Origin: Rosa chinensis
Lineage: Eukaryota > Streptophyta > Magnoliopsida > Rosales > Rosaceae
Direction of reading: 5' to 3'
DNA: 64,000 nt
NCBI RefSeq assembly: GCF_002994745.2
Contig: NC_037090.1
Coordinates: forward strand, 13,621,001-13,685,000
Shown here in pieces: positions 20,819 through 32,721 of the stretch. Numbering within the stretch: the stretch's first letter is position 1; the number at the start of each line of letters is the position of its first letter. The notes below the pieces were generated by a model, which was not told where the DNA came from, made no database searches, and saw only the letters and a list, made by a program, of their open reading frames with translations. The translations under genes and the position numbers were made by a program.

Positions 20819-22135
20819 CAGATCATCTTTAGCAGACTCTCTATTGTGGCTCCTTAGAGCATCTCCAATGGTATAGTCAATTAAAGTGTGTCAAAATTGA
20901 ATTTGAAGGATGATGTGGCAATGTTATTTTTATTCAACTTCTTCTCCAATAGATATGTCAAATAATATCAATATTTTATTTCTTTTTAAAATTATTTTAT
21001 CTACAAATAATTAACCTTCTTTTATCCCTTTTTTCTCTCTCCTCCTCCTTCTCGACTTCTTCTCCTTCTCCACTTCTCCTTCTTAATTCCTTAATTATCC
21101 TCTCCTTCTGGGTTTTTTTTTGGTTCTTTGACGAGAAATATCAGATGCCCAGAAACATAATCAGATGCCACAATTGAATCCTTAATTTCTAAATAATTTC
21201 TCCTTCTCAACTCTCCATTTGATTTTTTACCAGAAACATCAATGCCCATTCCAAGAATAGATCCAACAACCCATGACAAATAAAGTCCTCCATATTCCAG
21301 CTCTTCATCTTCTTCCGCTTCTTTTTCAGTCAACACAATAAGCTTTATCTCAACACAAACCAACACCAACAACCCATCACCATGGTAAGAATCTTCTCCA
21401 TCGATTTATTCTTGGGCTTGATCTAATTCAGTTGAATTGGTGAGCTTTTCTTTCTAAATCCATGAATTTCTGGGCAGCTGCAGTAGCTGCGTTTTGGTAT
21501 GGGTTCTGATAGAAAGAAAGAGAGTGAAGAGGAAGAAGAGAAGGAGAAAGGGGTGCTTCGGTTTGGAAGAAAGAGAGTGAAGAGAAGAAGAGAGTGAGAG
21601 AGGAAGGAGAGAGAAACAATAAAAAAACAAAATGACAGTTTCTCTGCCTCTGTCAAATTTGACAGACCAAGTCCATAGGTTATTTACACGTAGGATAAGA
21701 CATATAGGTTGAAGGAATTTGGTATGTCTTTTGTTATCGGTAGAGATCTCCACGTGGATTTAACACATCCATTGGAGATGGTCTTAGCTATTTTAGAGAG
21801 CATGTTTAGCTTTTTATCTATTTTAGCTACTGCACCAGAATCCTTAAGTGGTTCTCTATTATAACTTTTAGCTATCTCGCTCCTAAATATAGAGAGCGGG
21901 ATAAGGCTCTCTATAATTTAAAACATTCATTTTAAGTTATTTTATGTAATTTATAAATACATTTAAACTATTTAATATTCATTTAAAAATAATATAAATT
22001 TAAAATTAGCTAAAATAGAGTGCGCGCATTGATGCAGACGTAATTTTAAAGTGGCTAGCTAAAATGAATTTTCAGTTATTTTAGCTAAAATTTGACTCAA
22101 AAATAACTAGCATTGCTAAAAATGCTCTCAGCTAA
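20819..22135. mobile_element. Possible outer MITE, split by the next element
   Basis: The left piece (20819-20856, ATCTTTAGCAGACTCTC) and the right end (about 22110-22135, GCTAAAAATGCTCTC) are loosely inverted to each other, and the interior repeats TAGCTATTTTAG words. The 927-bp MITE lies inside. Ends and target duplication are not certain. Confidence 0.35.
20857..21783. mobile_element. Harbinger-type MITE (TTA target duplication)
   Basis: Starts GAGCATCTCCAATGG and ends CCATTGGAGATGGTC, a 15-bp inverted pair with one mismatch, flanked on both sides by TTA (20854-20856 and 21784-21786). The 3-bp TTA duplication is the signature of PIF/Harbinger elements. Subterminal sequence matches 7485-8392 inverted. 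Pyrimidine- and purine-rich blocks in the middle give Ser/Phe-rich open frames that are not genes. Confidence 0.8.
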
Positions 22136-23701
22136 GTAAGAATTTGGCGGATGACAGGCTTGACAACCATTCTCTTTAATTACAAATTTAGTTTTACTTT
22201 TGGTTGAATAATCATTAATTATATTTCATAATCTAAATATGTGTTTTGTTTAATCATTTTTATTTATTTATATACTATTGTTTAATTGAAATTTAAATTA
22301 GTGATATAAATACAAGACATACTAAAATTTGACGTATAGAGTATTAAAATGATGGTCGTCAAAAGTCAAAACCCAACAAATGAGATTCTTGCCTGGCTTT
22401 CTCTCTATTATTAAACAACCTGGTGTCGTCGATATTAGGCCAGGGTGGAATACTAAGTTGGAATATTATTATTTTCTAATCTAGATCTAGATCTAATTAT
22501 GGTTGGCCGAGTATTACTCGGTGTGAAATCCACTAGTTGGAAGATGATTAAGAAGGTTTAAGGCGTTCTGTATATATTTGAATGGACCTCTGACCTGAAA
22601 CATCTAGAAGAGTCAAACGTATGATCACACGCAAGCTGTAGCTACTTCAAACTACTTAATGGATTAGTTACGGGAAACATGCTGCGTTAGTTAAACTATA
22701 TATAGTTAGGATAATGTAGAAGTAGAACAAAGTCAACAACAATTTACACAAGGATAATAATTTGTGGCTTCAATTTTAGGTGTCATGCTATGTCACATAT
22801 ACACATAATTTATTTGTCAAATCATGTCATGTAATTTTTGAGAAAAAAATATCATCTTAGCCTTCCAATTCCAAAATCTAATGACTCTAAGTTATTTTGG
22901 CATTTTTTTTTTCATTTTTTTTTTTCATTACACTCATGCTTAAATTTAAACAACAATTTTTTTTCTTCAATCAAGAATAGGAAAAATTTCATGTAATTCA
23001 GTCAATAGATTTGCACATACAGTCGATCAATAGATTTGCATAACATATGTATATGAAACCTTTGTTGGCTTTCTTTAAATTTTGAAAATATAATGTCAAA
23101 ATATTTATATGATTATATTTTTTTTTTGTTCATTTTTTTCTCTTTATGCTATGGTTTAAACATTATATTTGAGTTTATTATTTTTGGTTTGTTTTCCCTT
23201 ATATTTAGATTGTAGATGATGATTAATGGCTGCTACTAACATGGAATTTGTTCTTGCCTCTTAATTTAGACATACTTATTTTTCAAATTCACTTTATTAA
23301 TGCTATTTTTTAAAATGAAATTAATCAATATTTGGAAAAAAAAAATTAATGCCTATTTCTTGGCACCTAATTCAATATATGAATGCTATTTGGAAAGAAA
23401 AATTATAGAAAAAAATTTAATTAAATGAAGAAAAATATTGGTCAAAGAATTTGTAGAAATATCTCTTAAATTAATACATAATTAATAGCTAATATATCTT
23501 TTTTCGTCACCTAATTAAATTCATTAATGTAATTGATTCACTGGTAACATCTAAAAAGAAATACAAAAGGGTAAAGTTGGTGTTGCAACAGTATGATGTA
23601 GAAAGATATATTATGTGGAATTAAAAATAAAATTTGTATTTGCTTACGTGGCATAATACCTAGGATGAGACTACAAATCTTAGGCCACATTGAGACCCTA
23701 G
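22136..23701. other. Intergenic AT-rich DNA
   Basis: No coding frame or element end recognised. Long T runs near 22905-22930 and 23120-23135. Confidence 0.6.
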
Positions 23702-23714
23702 ATCATTGTCCTTT

Positions 23715-26527
23715 TTTTTTTTTTTGAGAATAAAGGGCTTGTACGGCTACCCTCAAGCCTTGATTAATGAAATTGAATACAAAGGGGGGGGACGTGGAGC
23801 CTAAATCCCTTATTACAATAAACACCTAGAGAATGTCCTGAAATAATATCAGGAGTCTCTACAAAATACATGTATTCTAACAAGCACCAATTAGCAAAGA
23901 GTGCACTACTGGCTACTTCATTTGCTTTGACATAACGGTGACATACCAGAAAGATAACTAGATTACATCGAAACATAATTACCCAAATCACAGCTTTCCT
24001 ACTATGTTGCCGCCAAAGATGAAACCCGACGACACTGAGTTTCATCCTGCCACTAGGAGGTTGCGACCATTTAATCAGAATGGATCGCCGCCTCACTAGG
24101 CCAGACAAGGCACTTAGAGTGCACACACAGGCAGTTAGCCCGACTAGCCCTACATGATAGCTACAGGGACTTATTACACGCTAAAGGCGAGACAATACTA
24201 ACCAACTAACATTAGCAAAACTAAAAACATAAAATAAAAAATCAACCCAGGCTGGGCCCAGAAAGAGGGCCCAAGCCCAAGCCGGTAAGCCCATGCCTCC
24301 ACCCAAGAAATAGGAAAAACCATAGCCACCATCCAAGCCCCAGCCACCGCTGCCCCGCCGCGCCAGATTCGCTGGACCACCCACCTTCTAACACCCTGAT
24401 CACGCCATCTCACGCCACTTGTTAGCATTGAAGCCACCCTCAAGTGCAAGAGGTTCAAGTTATAGAATAGGAGATTAAGTAAGGATGTCGAACCCACGAG
24501 GATTGGTAAATCATTTCCTAGCTAGGGAAGACCTAAGGAAAAACTAGAAGAATATGCAAATGTACAATCACAAACAAAGGCTCACAAGTAAACCAAAGTT
24601 CATGGTGAGTATGTGGAAGATGATGTGTAGAGATTTGATTTTGAGATTGGTTTCTATTCAAATTGAAACAATGAAAGCAAGTAATATAAACTAAGCTAAA
24701 CTAAACAAGTTGTTATCAAATGGATGGGAGTTAGGGCATCGGGTTTCACCTTTTGCCTCCCTCGCAAGCATTAAAGCAATTGAATATGAATGATGCAAAG
24801 CTAATTGTCCAACTACCCTCTTAGCATCCGGATAGGACTACTAAGGCTTAAACCCCTTTCATTTTATTAACTCTAACCGGATAAGTCTAGAGCTAACTAC
24901 CTAGAGACAAATTCAATTATCGGATAGGTCTCAATCATTTGCCCCTAAATGCATAAAGCTTAGAGTTTAAGTAACCAAGCAAGCAAACCAATCCTATCTC
25001 TAGGTGATTTTAGCTCACTACCCTCACATGCACACATGGTGTGCTTTCATGCTCCCTTTTTTGCCTAAAGGTAATCAATCTCTAGGAAAAACTTCATGTC
25101 ATGGCAAACACATAACTCAAATTGATTAGGTCTAAGTAATGCATTCAACTATTGACTTAGCATGTGAGAATGACAACATAAATTTGCATCAATTTATAAA
25201 CAAAAGCATCAATACAAGCAAGGTTGGCTAGGGTTTTCAACCCTAACCCTAACTAGTTCACTACTCACACTTAGCTAGATACACAAGTTTCAACATTCTA
25301 TTAAACATCAAATACATAAAGAGATAGGGAGTAAAAAGTGACTATTGATGATGCCGAAAGAGGTGGTGGAGATGGGTCTCCAAGAACATGATGTGGTGGT
25401 AGTCACCTCCTTCTCCTTGCTCCAAGCTCTTGATATTGGTAAGAATAGTGAAATTTGGAATCTCTAAGGTGAGTTGTGGTGTTGAATGGTGGAGGAAATG
25501 GAGGTTGTAGTGGTGGAAATTGTGGTTTTAGAGGTGGAAATGGTGGTTTTAGTGGTGGAAATGGTGGTGTCTTCTCTAGAGAGAAAATGGATCTTGGATA
25601 GGATGAAGATGATTAAATGGAGTAAAGAATGCTGAAGAATTGGTCTTTGGCTCTCTTTGATAAGCTATGTGTGTCCTCTTTGGTCCCAAAGTGTGCGAGA
25701 GATGCTCCTACACCATTGTCCCCCAAATGGTCCTAAATTGGCAAGGTGACAAAAGGACAAGGTGTAGGGAGATATTTGAATTTCAAATGAATGGAGATTC
25801 TCACAACCATGGTCCTCCTTTGCTCGAGAAAAGACCCAAAATGTGTGGCAGCTCGTCGGAAAAGTTTGCTGGAAAAGTCGCCGGAAAAGTCGATTTGCAA
25901 TTTTCTTCTAATCTCAGTGTCTTCTTCCCCTAGCTTCAAATCTCCACATTTCAAGCCTCAAATAGTCATTTTATTCTTAATGTAAGGTTTCCTACAAATA
26001 AAAGGAAATGGATTAAAAAGGATAAAATAGCATGGAAGACAAATCAATTTTCATAATTATAGGGCACAATTACATAAGTAATTTGTAACTCAACACCACC
26101 ACGAGCCAACCAAATCCAAACTAGTGTGCGGCCGATCCATCCTCAGATCGGATCCTTCCTTAGATTGGATCCAATAGCAACAACCCAGATCCGCCGCTAC
26201 AACCCAACAAATCAAACACCACCCAGATCAAAAGCAATCCTGCTGCCGATCCGACTCTAGCCACGCCGCGACGACAACTCCACCAAACCTGACAATTGCT
26301 GCGATCTCTCCCATTCCGCACCTCACATACAGCCGCCTCAATCTCCCCAATCCAAACCAAAGACATGGATCGAGAAGCCCGGCCTCACAGCAGTCCCACA
26401 CGAGGATGACAAGACCCGTCCAACGATGGCGAAGGGCTCGCCGCCTGATAGGAACGAAGATTGCACTTTTTCCTTCAGGCGCGTGCAAAGCGCGTTCTCC
26501 TTTTCTTTTTTCCTTCTTTTCCTTAAT
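23715..26527 (-). mobile_element. Non-LTR retroposon (LINE-like, 5'-truncated), interrupted
   Basis: A 13-bp direct repeat ATCATTGTCCTTT (23702-23714 and 26528-26540) brackets the segment. The left end is a long T run, which is the poly(A) tail of a minus-strand insertion. The element is GC-rich compared with its surroundings and has no intact frame. Removing the insertion at 24419-26097 leaves about 1.1 kb. GC-rich non-coding sequence, A tail and variable target duplication suggest a LINE end piece, but no reverse transcriptase is left to prove it. Confidence 0.75.
24419..26097. mobile_element. Probable solo LTR or LTR-like insertion inside the retroposon
   Basis: Composition changes abruptly at both borders from GC-rich retroposon to AT-rich sequence. 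Starts TGTTAGCATTGA and ends CTCAACA (TG...CA), flanked by CCACT and CCACC, a near-matching 5-bp duplication. Length of 1.68 kb and lack of coding sequence fit a solo LTR. The retroposon resumes after it. It is not the TGATAGGAG family. Confidence 0.5.
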
Positions 26528-26705
26528 ATCATTGTCCTTTATAGAATTGTAAAATTAACGTGCTGCCATGCATAGCTGAATTGTATAATTACCAAAAAGA
26601 TTAAAAGAAAGTAAAAATGGGAAGTACATTGATCTAATGATAATTTACAACAAATAAATAAAAGAATGAATACAAGGATGATCAGTTGGTAACAATTACA
26701 TCAAT

Positions 26706-27242
26706 TTATGAAATCAAAGTATCAATTTTTGGTGCCATATTCCCAAACAACAGCTTCAATTCATTCTCTAGAGGCGTCAAGTTCAGGTCCATGTCCAAAC
26801 ACATCAACCTCTTACTATTCGATCTCATTAGCATCGGAATCTTCATCTTTGAAGCACCATCAACCGACGCACCAGCAGGAATGGTAGCAGAAAACCGAGC
26901 ATTCACCGTTCTATGCCTTCTCATATGACCCCCCAAAGCTTGTCCCGAACTAAACTCACGCCCACATATGGAGCACTCGTGCTTTTTCGGCTTGCTTTGT
27001 GCCATTTTGTTCTCACTTTTCGGGTCTTGATCACTGCCCATTAACGTTCTTGGCTTTTTGTGGCTTGCTCTGTGGCCACCAAGAGCTTGGAACGATGGGA
27101 ATTGACGATTGCAAGTTTTGCACTCGAACACATCATTTGGGGTAGATGAATATCTTTTGAACTTGGTTTCTAACCTACATGATAGTAGCATAAGAACTTT
27201 ATCCATGTCTACACCAACAACCTCTTCTCTAGTTCTCTTCAT
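26706..27242 (-). CDS. ZAT11-like C2H2 zinc-finger repressor (intact)
   Basis: 178 residues, intronless. Starts MKRTREEVVG, preferred over an in-frame ATG at 27305 because the TATA box (TATAAATA, 27317-27324 on the minus strand) places the cap site downstream of that ATG. L-box MLLSCRL near residues 17-24. Finger 1 at 41-61 (C41, C44, H57, H61) and finger 2 at 90-110 (C90, C93, H106, H110), both with the plant QALGGH helix. EAR-type DLNLTPLEN at 152-160 recruits TOPLESS-class corepressors in this family. A nuclear DNA-binding repressor, in known relatives induced by stress and reactive oxygen. Upstream TTGACC (27421), GACTTGGTC and ACACGTG (27464-27470) match the modules of its neighbours. 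It is the only single-copy, undamaged member of the cluster here. Confidence 0.93.
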   Translation of the reverse strand: MKRTREEVVGVDMDKVLMLLSCRLETKFKRYSSTPNDVFECKTCNRQFPSFQALGGHRASHKKPRTLMGSDQDPKSENKMAQSKPKKHECSICGREFSSGQALGGHMRRHRTVNARFSATIPAGASVDGASKMKIPMLMRSNSKRLMCLDMDLNLTPLENELKLLFGNMAPKIDTLIS

Positions 27243-27316
27243 GGCTATATAAGCAGATGGAGCAAATAAATAATATGCAGAATGAAGATATACAAATGAC
27301 TTCATTCAAGGTGTCA

Positions 27317-27324
27317 TATTTATA
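27317..27324 (-). promoter_or_regulatory. TATA box of second ZAT gene
   Basis: TATAAATA on the minus strand, 75 bp upstream of the chosen start. The same motif is found at 30014-30021 and 31808-31815. Confidence 0.7.
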
Positions 27325-27420
27325 GGGGATTGCGAGCTGGGTTTTACTTTGACTAAACTCAGGTGACTATTATATATCCAACTGTCACCACAATGTTGAA
27401 AAAATGAAAAGTATTGGGGT

Positions 27421-27470
27421 TTGACCTTTGTCCTTTAACTAGACTTGGTCCATACGTTGGATAACACGTG
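27421..27470 (-). promoter_or_regulatory. W-box plus ACACGTG module of second ZAT gene
   Basis: TTGACC, GACTTGGTC and ACACGTG in the order shared with 17210-17239 and 18378-18432. Confidence 0.6.
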
Positions 27471-28471
27471 CAGGTAACTGATGAACAAACTACTACGAGT
27501 CTACGACTGTGGCCTTTGATCAGCAGCTAGCCTTTCTCGTCCTGGCACGTTTCTGCATTCAAGTTGTTTGTGTAGTACCAAGCAAGCAAGTTCCTCGAGC
27601 TTTGAATCACCTGCAGGCTGCAGCTTAAACACACATGCAGTAAGTTTGTGCATGCTATTATATCACCAAATAACAAAACTAATTAAAGTCTCCCTCTCTC
27701 TATCTCTAAATTAAGGAAACAAAGACATAAGAAGAGAGAGTTTTGACATTAAATAAGAAGAGGATCCCTGGTTTAAATGTCCGTAGCAAAGTTGAAGATT
27801 GATTTTTTTAATACTTACTATTTTGCTAAAGAGTGATGTTGGATCGTCTAATTATCCGCTGTCTGTTTGTAGATTTCTTGTTTATTAGAAGTTCAAAATA
27901 GAACTTTTCTGTGTTATTTCAAATTTTCAATTAATTTTGGGTGTTAGCCTTTTTTTGTTATAAAGTGTTTTAGTAGTTTGGAAAAGACAACAACCTGGGG
28001 ACCAATATTATCTAATAACACCCCCCCCCCCCCCACTAAAAATTATTGAATTTTATTTGGGGGTAATAGGGTGTGTCCTGTAACGTTTTATGAAACTATT
28101 TTTGTAATACTGGATTGTAGAATGAAAACAGGGAATTAAACTACAAGTTTTTAAGATGTAAATACATGTTCGGCACAAGTATTTCAAAATTTGAAATATT
28201 AAAAAGTAAAAACATATCTATCATTTCAAACAAAAACAAAAAAAATAAAATAAAATAAAAAAACTGTAGCACTCAGTTTATACAATCTGAAACTCTATTT
28301 CTTTTTTCTTCAAAGAGAAAAAATCATTTTTATGAAACAAGGAAAACGTCAAAAAGTCATTTCTCATATTTATTCATAGTTCCTGAATTATTTCCTAAAA
28401 TTTGTTTTCCCTGTTTTTCAAATTTAATGCACCGAACGCAAATTACATAAGTTTTTGAATTCGTAAAATAA
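27471..28471. other. Intergenic DNA with a poly-C run
   Basis: No gene seen. A run of about 17 C at 28021-28037 is the longest homopolymer of C or G here and a likely site of sequence error. AT-rich on both sides. Confidence 0.6.
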
Positions 28472-28759
28472 AAAACAGTTTCTCAAAATGATACCGAACG
28501 GGCCCTAAAAGTCTCTGGCAATCTTTCTGATGACTTATAAGATCTCCAACAACTTCTCTGGGATCTTTGGCAACCTCCCGCCTGTGACCGGATTTTGCCG
28601 TCTGGTGACTAGAGTCCGGCGAAGTCTCCAATGACTTTGTAATTATTTGGAAGGTAAACTTGTCTTTTTACATTTAAATGGGATAAGTGGGCACACAAAT
28701 CTTTTAGTGGAGTAAATGGACATTTGTTAGACCCAAATTGAGTAAATGGTCAAGAGCCC

Positions 28760-29113
28760 TTTTAATTTTTCAAGAAGGTGCTACGGGAGATGCAATCAAG
28801 GTGGTGGAGGGTGAAAATCCTTCCTCTACCTCTACCTCTAGCACCATTTAATTTTAGTCTTGATCGCATGAACTTGGTGCTATGTTGATTTTTTTAGTCT
28901 ACTTTGGGGTTTTAGCCTTTAGGTTTGTGTTTGTGAGCTCATTATAAAAAAGTGGGTGTATTGGAAGTGTGTTGGGCAGCTTGTTCTTTGTTAGAATAGG
29001 TTGATTGGTTTACTGATCTAAAAAACGACTCTTTCTGACAAATTTTAAGGGTGTGTCATTTCTTGCATTGTTTGTTGAACTTCATTAATGGATGACCTCT
29101 TTTGATTAAAAAA
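28760..29113 (+). mobile_element. LINE-like 3' end fragment
   Basis: Plus-strand sequence ending TTAATGGATGACCTCTTTTG, then TTAAAAAAAAA at 29110, resembling the 3' untranslated end of plant L1-type LINEs. Its 5' border is not defined. Repeated in the second unit at 30554-30907. Confidence 0.45.
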
Positions 29114-29364
29114 AAAATTAATTATTCGAATTTATTCAAACGAAAAATGTAAAAGGAGAGAAGGGGTGCTTATAAAAAATTAATAAATCAATAGAAGTAT
29201 AATATACTGTGGATGCGAATAAGTTGTAACAAAAGAATAATTAAGTTAATTAAAAAGAATTGGTCAGTACATCAAATGCCATGTTACATAAAATAATCTA
29301 AGACCTAATAAAAGAATTAATACAACAGCGATCGTATATATCAAAGAATTAAGAAACCAGAGTA

Positions 29365-29880
29365 TCAAAAAACTTTTGGAGCCATGTTTCCAAACAAGAC
29401 CTTCAGGTCATTTTCCAAAGGCGTCAAGTTCAAGTCCAATTCCAAACACATCACCCTCTTACTATTCGACCTCATCAGCACAGGAATCTTCGAAGCAACA
29501 ACAGCCGCAGAAGGAACCGAAGAAGAAAACCCGGCGTTCATCATTCTGTGCCTTCGCATATGACCACCCAAAGCTTGCCCCAAACTGAACTCCATCCCGC
29601 ATATGGAGCACTCGTGCTTTTTCGGCTTGCTTTGCGCCAATTTGGTCTCACTTTTCGAGTCCTGATCGCTGCCCGGTAACGTTCTCGGCTTCTTGTGACT
29701 CGCTCTGTGGCCACCAAGAGCTTGGAACGATGAGAATTGGCGGTTGCAGGTTTTGCACTCGTACACATCGTTTGGCGACGATGAACACTTTTTGAACTTG
29801 GTCTCTAATCTACAAGAGAGGAGCATCAGACATTTCGCCATGTCTAAACCCATAACCTCTTGATTTTTCATTGTCTTCAT
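29365..29880 (-). CDS. ZAT11-like C2H2 zinc-finger repressor, duplicate A
   Basis: 171 residues, intronless, starting [14 protein letters not shown]. The open frame extends upstream but the first true ATG is at 29880-29878. Finger 1 at about 42-62 ([21 protein letters not shown]) and finger 2 at about 91-111, both QALGGH. The EAR motif [11 protein letters not shown] is at about 148-158. Shares [20 protein letters not shown] and the C-terminal LFGNMAPK with the other cluster members. TATAAATA at 30014-30021 upstream. Four TTGAC W-box cores between 30142 and 30185 and a CACGTG at 30223-30228. A nuclear repressor. The whole gene, with promoter, is repeated without change at 31159. Confidence 0.93.
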   Translation of the reverse strand: MKTMKNQEVMGLDMAKCLMLLSCRLETKFKKCSSSPNDVYECKTCNRQFSSFQALGGHRASHKKPRTLPGSDQDSKSETKLAQSKPKKHECSICGMEFSLGQALGGHMRRHRMMNAGFSSSVPSAAVVASKIPVLMRSNSKRVMCLELDLNLTPLENDLKVLFGNMAPKVF

Positions 29881-30141
29881 GGCTAAGCTAATCAAGCAAA
29901 GAGATGAGTATAATGTGGTGAAGAAGATGAAGATATACAACGACAGCAAAGGAAGGCTATATTTTGCGGTGAAGATTGAAGAAGATATAAAAGAAATGAA
30001 CCCTCAATTGAGCTATTTATAGGAATCTAAAGTCATACAGTTTTGACATTTTTTTCAAATGACCATATGGCCCTTCTTGTCAACGTTGAAGGAACCCAAA
30101 AGGTAAATGCAATATTGGGTTTTCAAGGGGAATAAAAGAGT

Positions 30142-30228
30142 TTGACCCTTATTCTTTGACTTGACTTGGCGATGTCCCTTTGACCTTTTGTAAAGAACAA
30201 AAGGGATTGGATATTCCTTCTCCACGTG
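30142..30228 (-). promoter_or_regulatory. W-box cluster and G-box of ZAT duplicate A
   Basis: TTGAC at 30142, 30156, 30161 and 30180, and CACGTG at 30223. The duplicate at 31936-32022 is the same. Confidence 0.6.
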
Positions 30229-30553
30229 TTAAATTGCACTCGCTTGTAAGCCTTGCATTTTATAGAAAACAGTTTCTCAAAATGATACCGAACGGGCCCT
30301 AAAAGTCTCTGGCAATCTTTCTGATGACTTATAAGATCTCCAACAACTTCTCTGGGATCTTTGGCAACCTCCCGCCTGTGACCGGATTTTGCCGTCTGGT
30401 GACTAGAGTCCGGCGAAGTCTCCAATGACTTTGTAATTATTTGGAAGGTAAACTTGTCTTTTTACATTTAAATGGGATAAGTGGGCACACAAATCTTTTA
30501 GTGGAGTAAATGGACATTTGTTAGACCCAAATTGAGTAAATGGTCAAGAGCCC

Positions 30554-30907
30554 TTTTAATTTTTCAAGAAGGTGCTACGGGAGATGCAATCAAGGTGGTG
30601 GAGGGTGAAAATCCTTCCTCTACCTCTACCTCTAGCACCATTTAATTTTAGTCTTGATCGCATGAACTTGGTGCTATGTTGATTTTTTTAGTCTACTTTG
30701 GGGTTTTAGCCTTTAGGTTTGTGTTTGTGAGCTCATTATAAAAAAGTGGGTGTATTGGAAGTGTGTTGGGCAGCTTGTTCTTTGTTAGAATAGGTTGATT
30801 GGTTTACTGATCTAAAAAACGACTCTTTCTGACAAATTTTAAGGGTGTGTCATTTCTTGCATTGTTTGTTGAACTTCATTAATGGATGACCTCTTTTGAT
30901 TAAAAAA
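30554..30907 (+). mobile_element. LINE-like 3' end fragment (second copy)
   Basis: Same as 28760-29113, carried along by the tandem duplication, so not an independent insertion. Confidence 0.45.
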
Positions 30908-31158
30908 AAAATTAATTATTCGAATTTATTCAAACGAAAAATGTAAAAGGAGAGAAGGGGTGCTTATAAAAAATTAATAAATCAATAGAAGTATAATATA
31001 CTGTGGATGCGAATAAGTTGTAACAAAAGAATAATTAAGTTAATTAAAAAGAATTGGTCAGTACATCAAATGCCATGTTACATAAAATAATCTAAGACCT
31101 AATAAAAGAATTAATACAACAGCGATCGTATATATCAAAGAATTAAGAAACCAGAGTA

Positions 31159-31674
31159 TCAAAAAACTTTTGGAGCCATGTTTCCAAACAAGACCTTCAG
31201 GTCATTTTCCAAAGGCGTCAAGTTCAAGTCCAATTCCAAACACATCACCCTCTTACTATTCGACCTCATCAGCACAGGAATCTTCGAAGCAACAACAGCC
31301 GCAGAAGGAACCGAAGAAGAAAACCCGGCGTTCATCATTCTGTGCCTTCGCATATGACCACCCAAAGCTTGCCCCAAACTGAACTCCATCCCGCATATGG
31401 AGCACTCGTGCTTTTTCGGCTTGCTTTGCGCCAATTTGGTCTCACTTTTCGAGTCCTGATCGCTGCCCGGTAACGTTCTCGGCTTCTTGTGACTCGCTCT
31501 GTGGCCACCAAGAGCTTGGAACGATGAGAATTGGCGGTTGCAGGTTTTGCACTCGTACACATCGTTTGGCGACGATGAACACTTTTTGAACTTGGTCTCT
31601 AATCTACAAGAGAGGAGCATCAGACATTTCGCCATGTCTAAACCCATAACCTCTTGATTTTTCATTGTCTTCAT
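31159..31674 (-). CDS. ZAT11-like C2H2 zinc-finger repressor, duplicate B
   Basis: Encodes the same 171-residue protein as 29365-29880, with the same TATA box (31808-31815), W-boxes and G-box, because the entire 1794-bp unit is repeated. Two QALGGH fingers and a [13 protein letters not shown] motif. If both copies are real, the locus makes a double dose of one repressor. Since no base differs between the units, the duplication is either very recent or an assembly error. Confidence 0.9.
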   Translation of the reverse strand: MKTMKNQEVMGLDMAKCLMLLSCRLETKFKKCSSSPNDVYECKTCNRQFSSFQALGGHRASHKKPRTLPGSDQDSKSETKLAQSKPKKHECSICGMEFSLGQALGGHMRRHRMMNAGFSSSVPSAAVVASKIPVLMRSNSKRVMCLELDLNLTPLENDLKVLFGNMAPKVF

Positions 31675-32059
31675 GGCTAAGCTAATCAAGCAAAGAGATG
31701 AGTATAATGTGGTGAAGAAGATGAAGATATACAACGACAGCAAAGGAAGGCTATATTTTGCGGTGAAGATTGAAGAAGATATAAAAGAAATGAACCCTCA
31801 ATTGAGCTATTTATAGGAATCTAAAGTCATACAGTTTTGACATTTTTTTCAAATGACCATATGGCCCTTCTTGTCAACGTTGAAGGAACCCAAAAGGTAA
31901 ATGCAATATTGGGTTTTCAAGGGGAATAAAAGAGTTTGACCCTTATTCTTTGACTTGACTTGGCGATGTCCCTTTGACCTTTTGTAAAGAACAAAAGGGA
32001 TTGGATATTCCTTCTCCACGTGTTAAATTGCACTCGCTTGTAAGCCTTGCATTTTATAG

Positions 32060-32721
32060 AGATAAGAATTTAGACCGTGTGAGTAGTTGGCCAGACTGAT
32101 TCTAAAGGAAGGTATAAAGAAAGGACCTGTAAAGCAGACGTGGCCAGTCGTGGGTGGCGACTGAGCTAGGAAGCTCCTCCGCAGCTTCGAAGCTTTTTCA
32201 AGGAGGAGTTCCAAAAGTGCAGTCTGAAAGCACTTTTTGTTTAGGATTTAGGGTTTAAGGTCCCACCGTAGATGTCTCAAGTCTTAACAATGAAGAATGA
32301 ATAGTCGGTCTTTTAACCAACAAAATTCTAGAGAAGAATAGGCAGCTGGGTGCACCTAAACGGGTTTTCATTCTTTGTCCCCATTCTAGTGCGGATTACT
32401 ATGCTGCAACGTAAACACAGTTGAGCAACTTCCCGGTGCTTATCGACATTGTTGCTTAATCAGTTGGAGAAGAAGAGTTGGATAAACTTGGGAATGTTAT
32501 TCATTTTTTCATGGAAATTAACTAAAAGATATTACACTGCTGTCTTCTTAACTTCTAAGGAATAAATGGGAACACGATTACACGATGCCCGGTCATCGAT
32601 CGCTGTGTAAATGAGCAGCACGGAATAGATGGACTTGTTCTCATTGCTCATCAGTTGATGAGCTTGTTTTGACAAATGAACAGCTAGCACACAACATGTA
32701 GTGTAAATTCTTGACTAGCAA
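32060..32721. other. Intergenic and 3' UTR of the kinesin gene
   Basis: No gene seen. The part next to 32721 must include the kinesin 3' UTR. No clear polyadenylation signal picked. Confidence 0.5.

Larger units (their letters stand above)
28472..30265. repeat. Tandem duplication, copy 1 (1794 bp)
   Basis: Repeats at 30266-32059 with a constant offset of 1794 and no difference that I can see, including introns-free ZAT gene, promoter and a LINE-like tail. The junction (30262-30270) shares only one to a few A bases between unit end and unit start. Confidence 0.93.
30266..32059. repeat. Tandem duplication, copy 2 (1794 bp)
   Basis: Copy of 28472-30265. After its end the sequence continues AGATAAGAATTTAG, the presumed original flank. 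Confidence 0.93.

Noticed and set aside
24181..24497. Frames of 67 and 99 codons rich in Gly and Trp on the minus strand
   Set aside because: GC-rich retroposon sequence; frames overlap and show no known domain.
28021..28037. Run of C as a possible G-quadruplex or element end
   Set aside because: A single homopolymer with no partner. More likely simple sequence with uncertain length.
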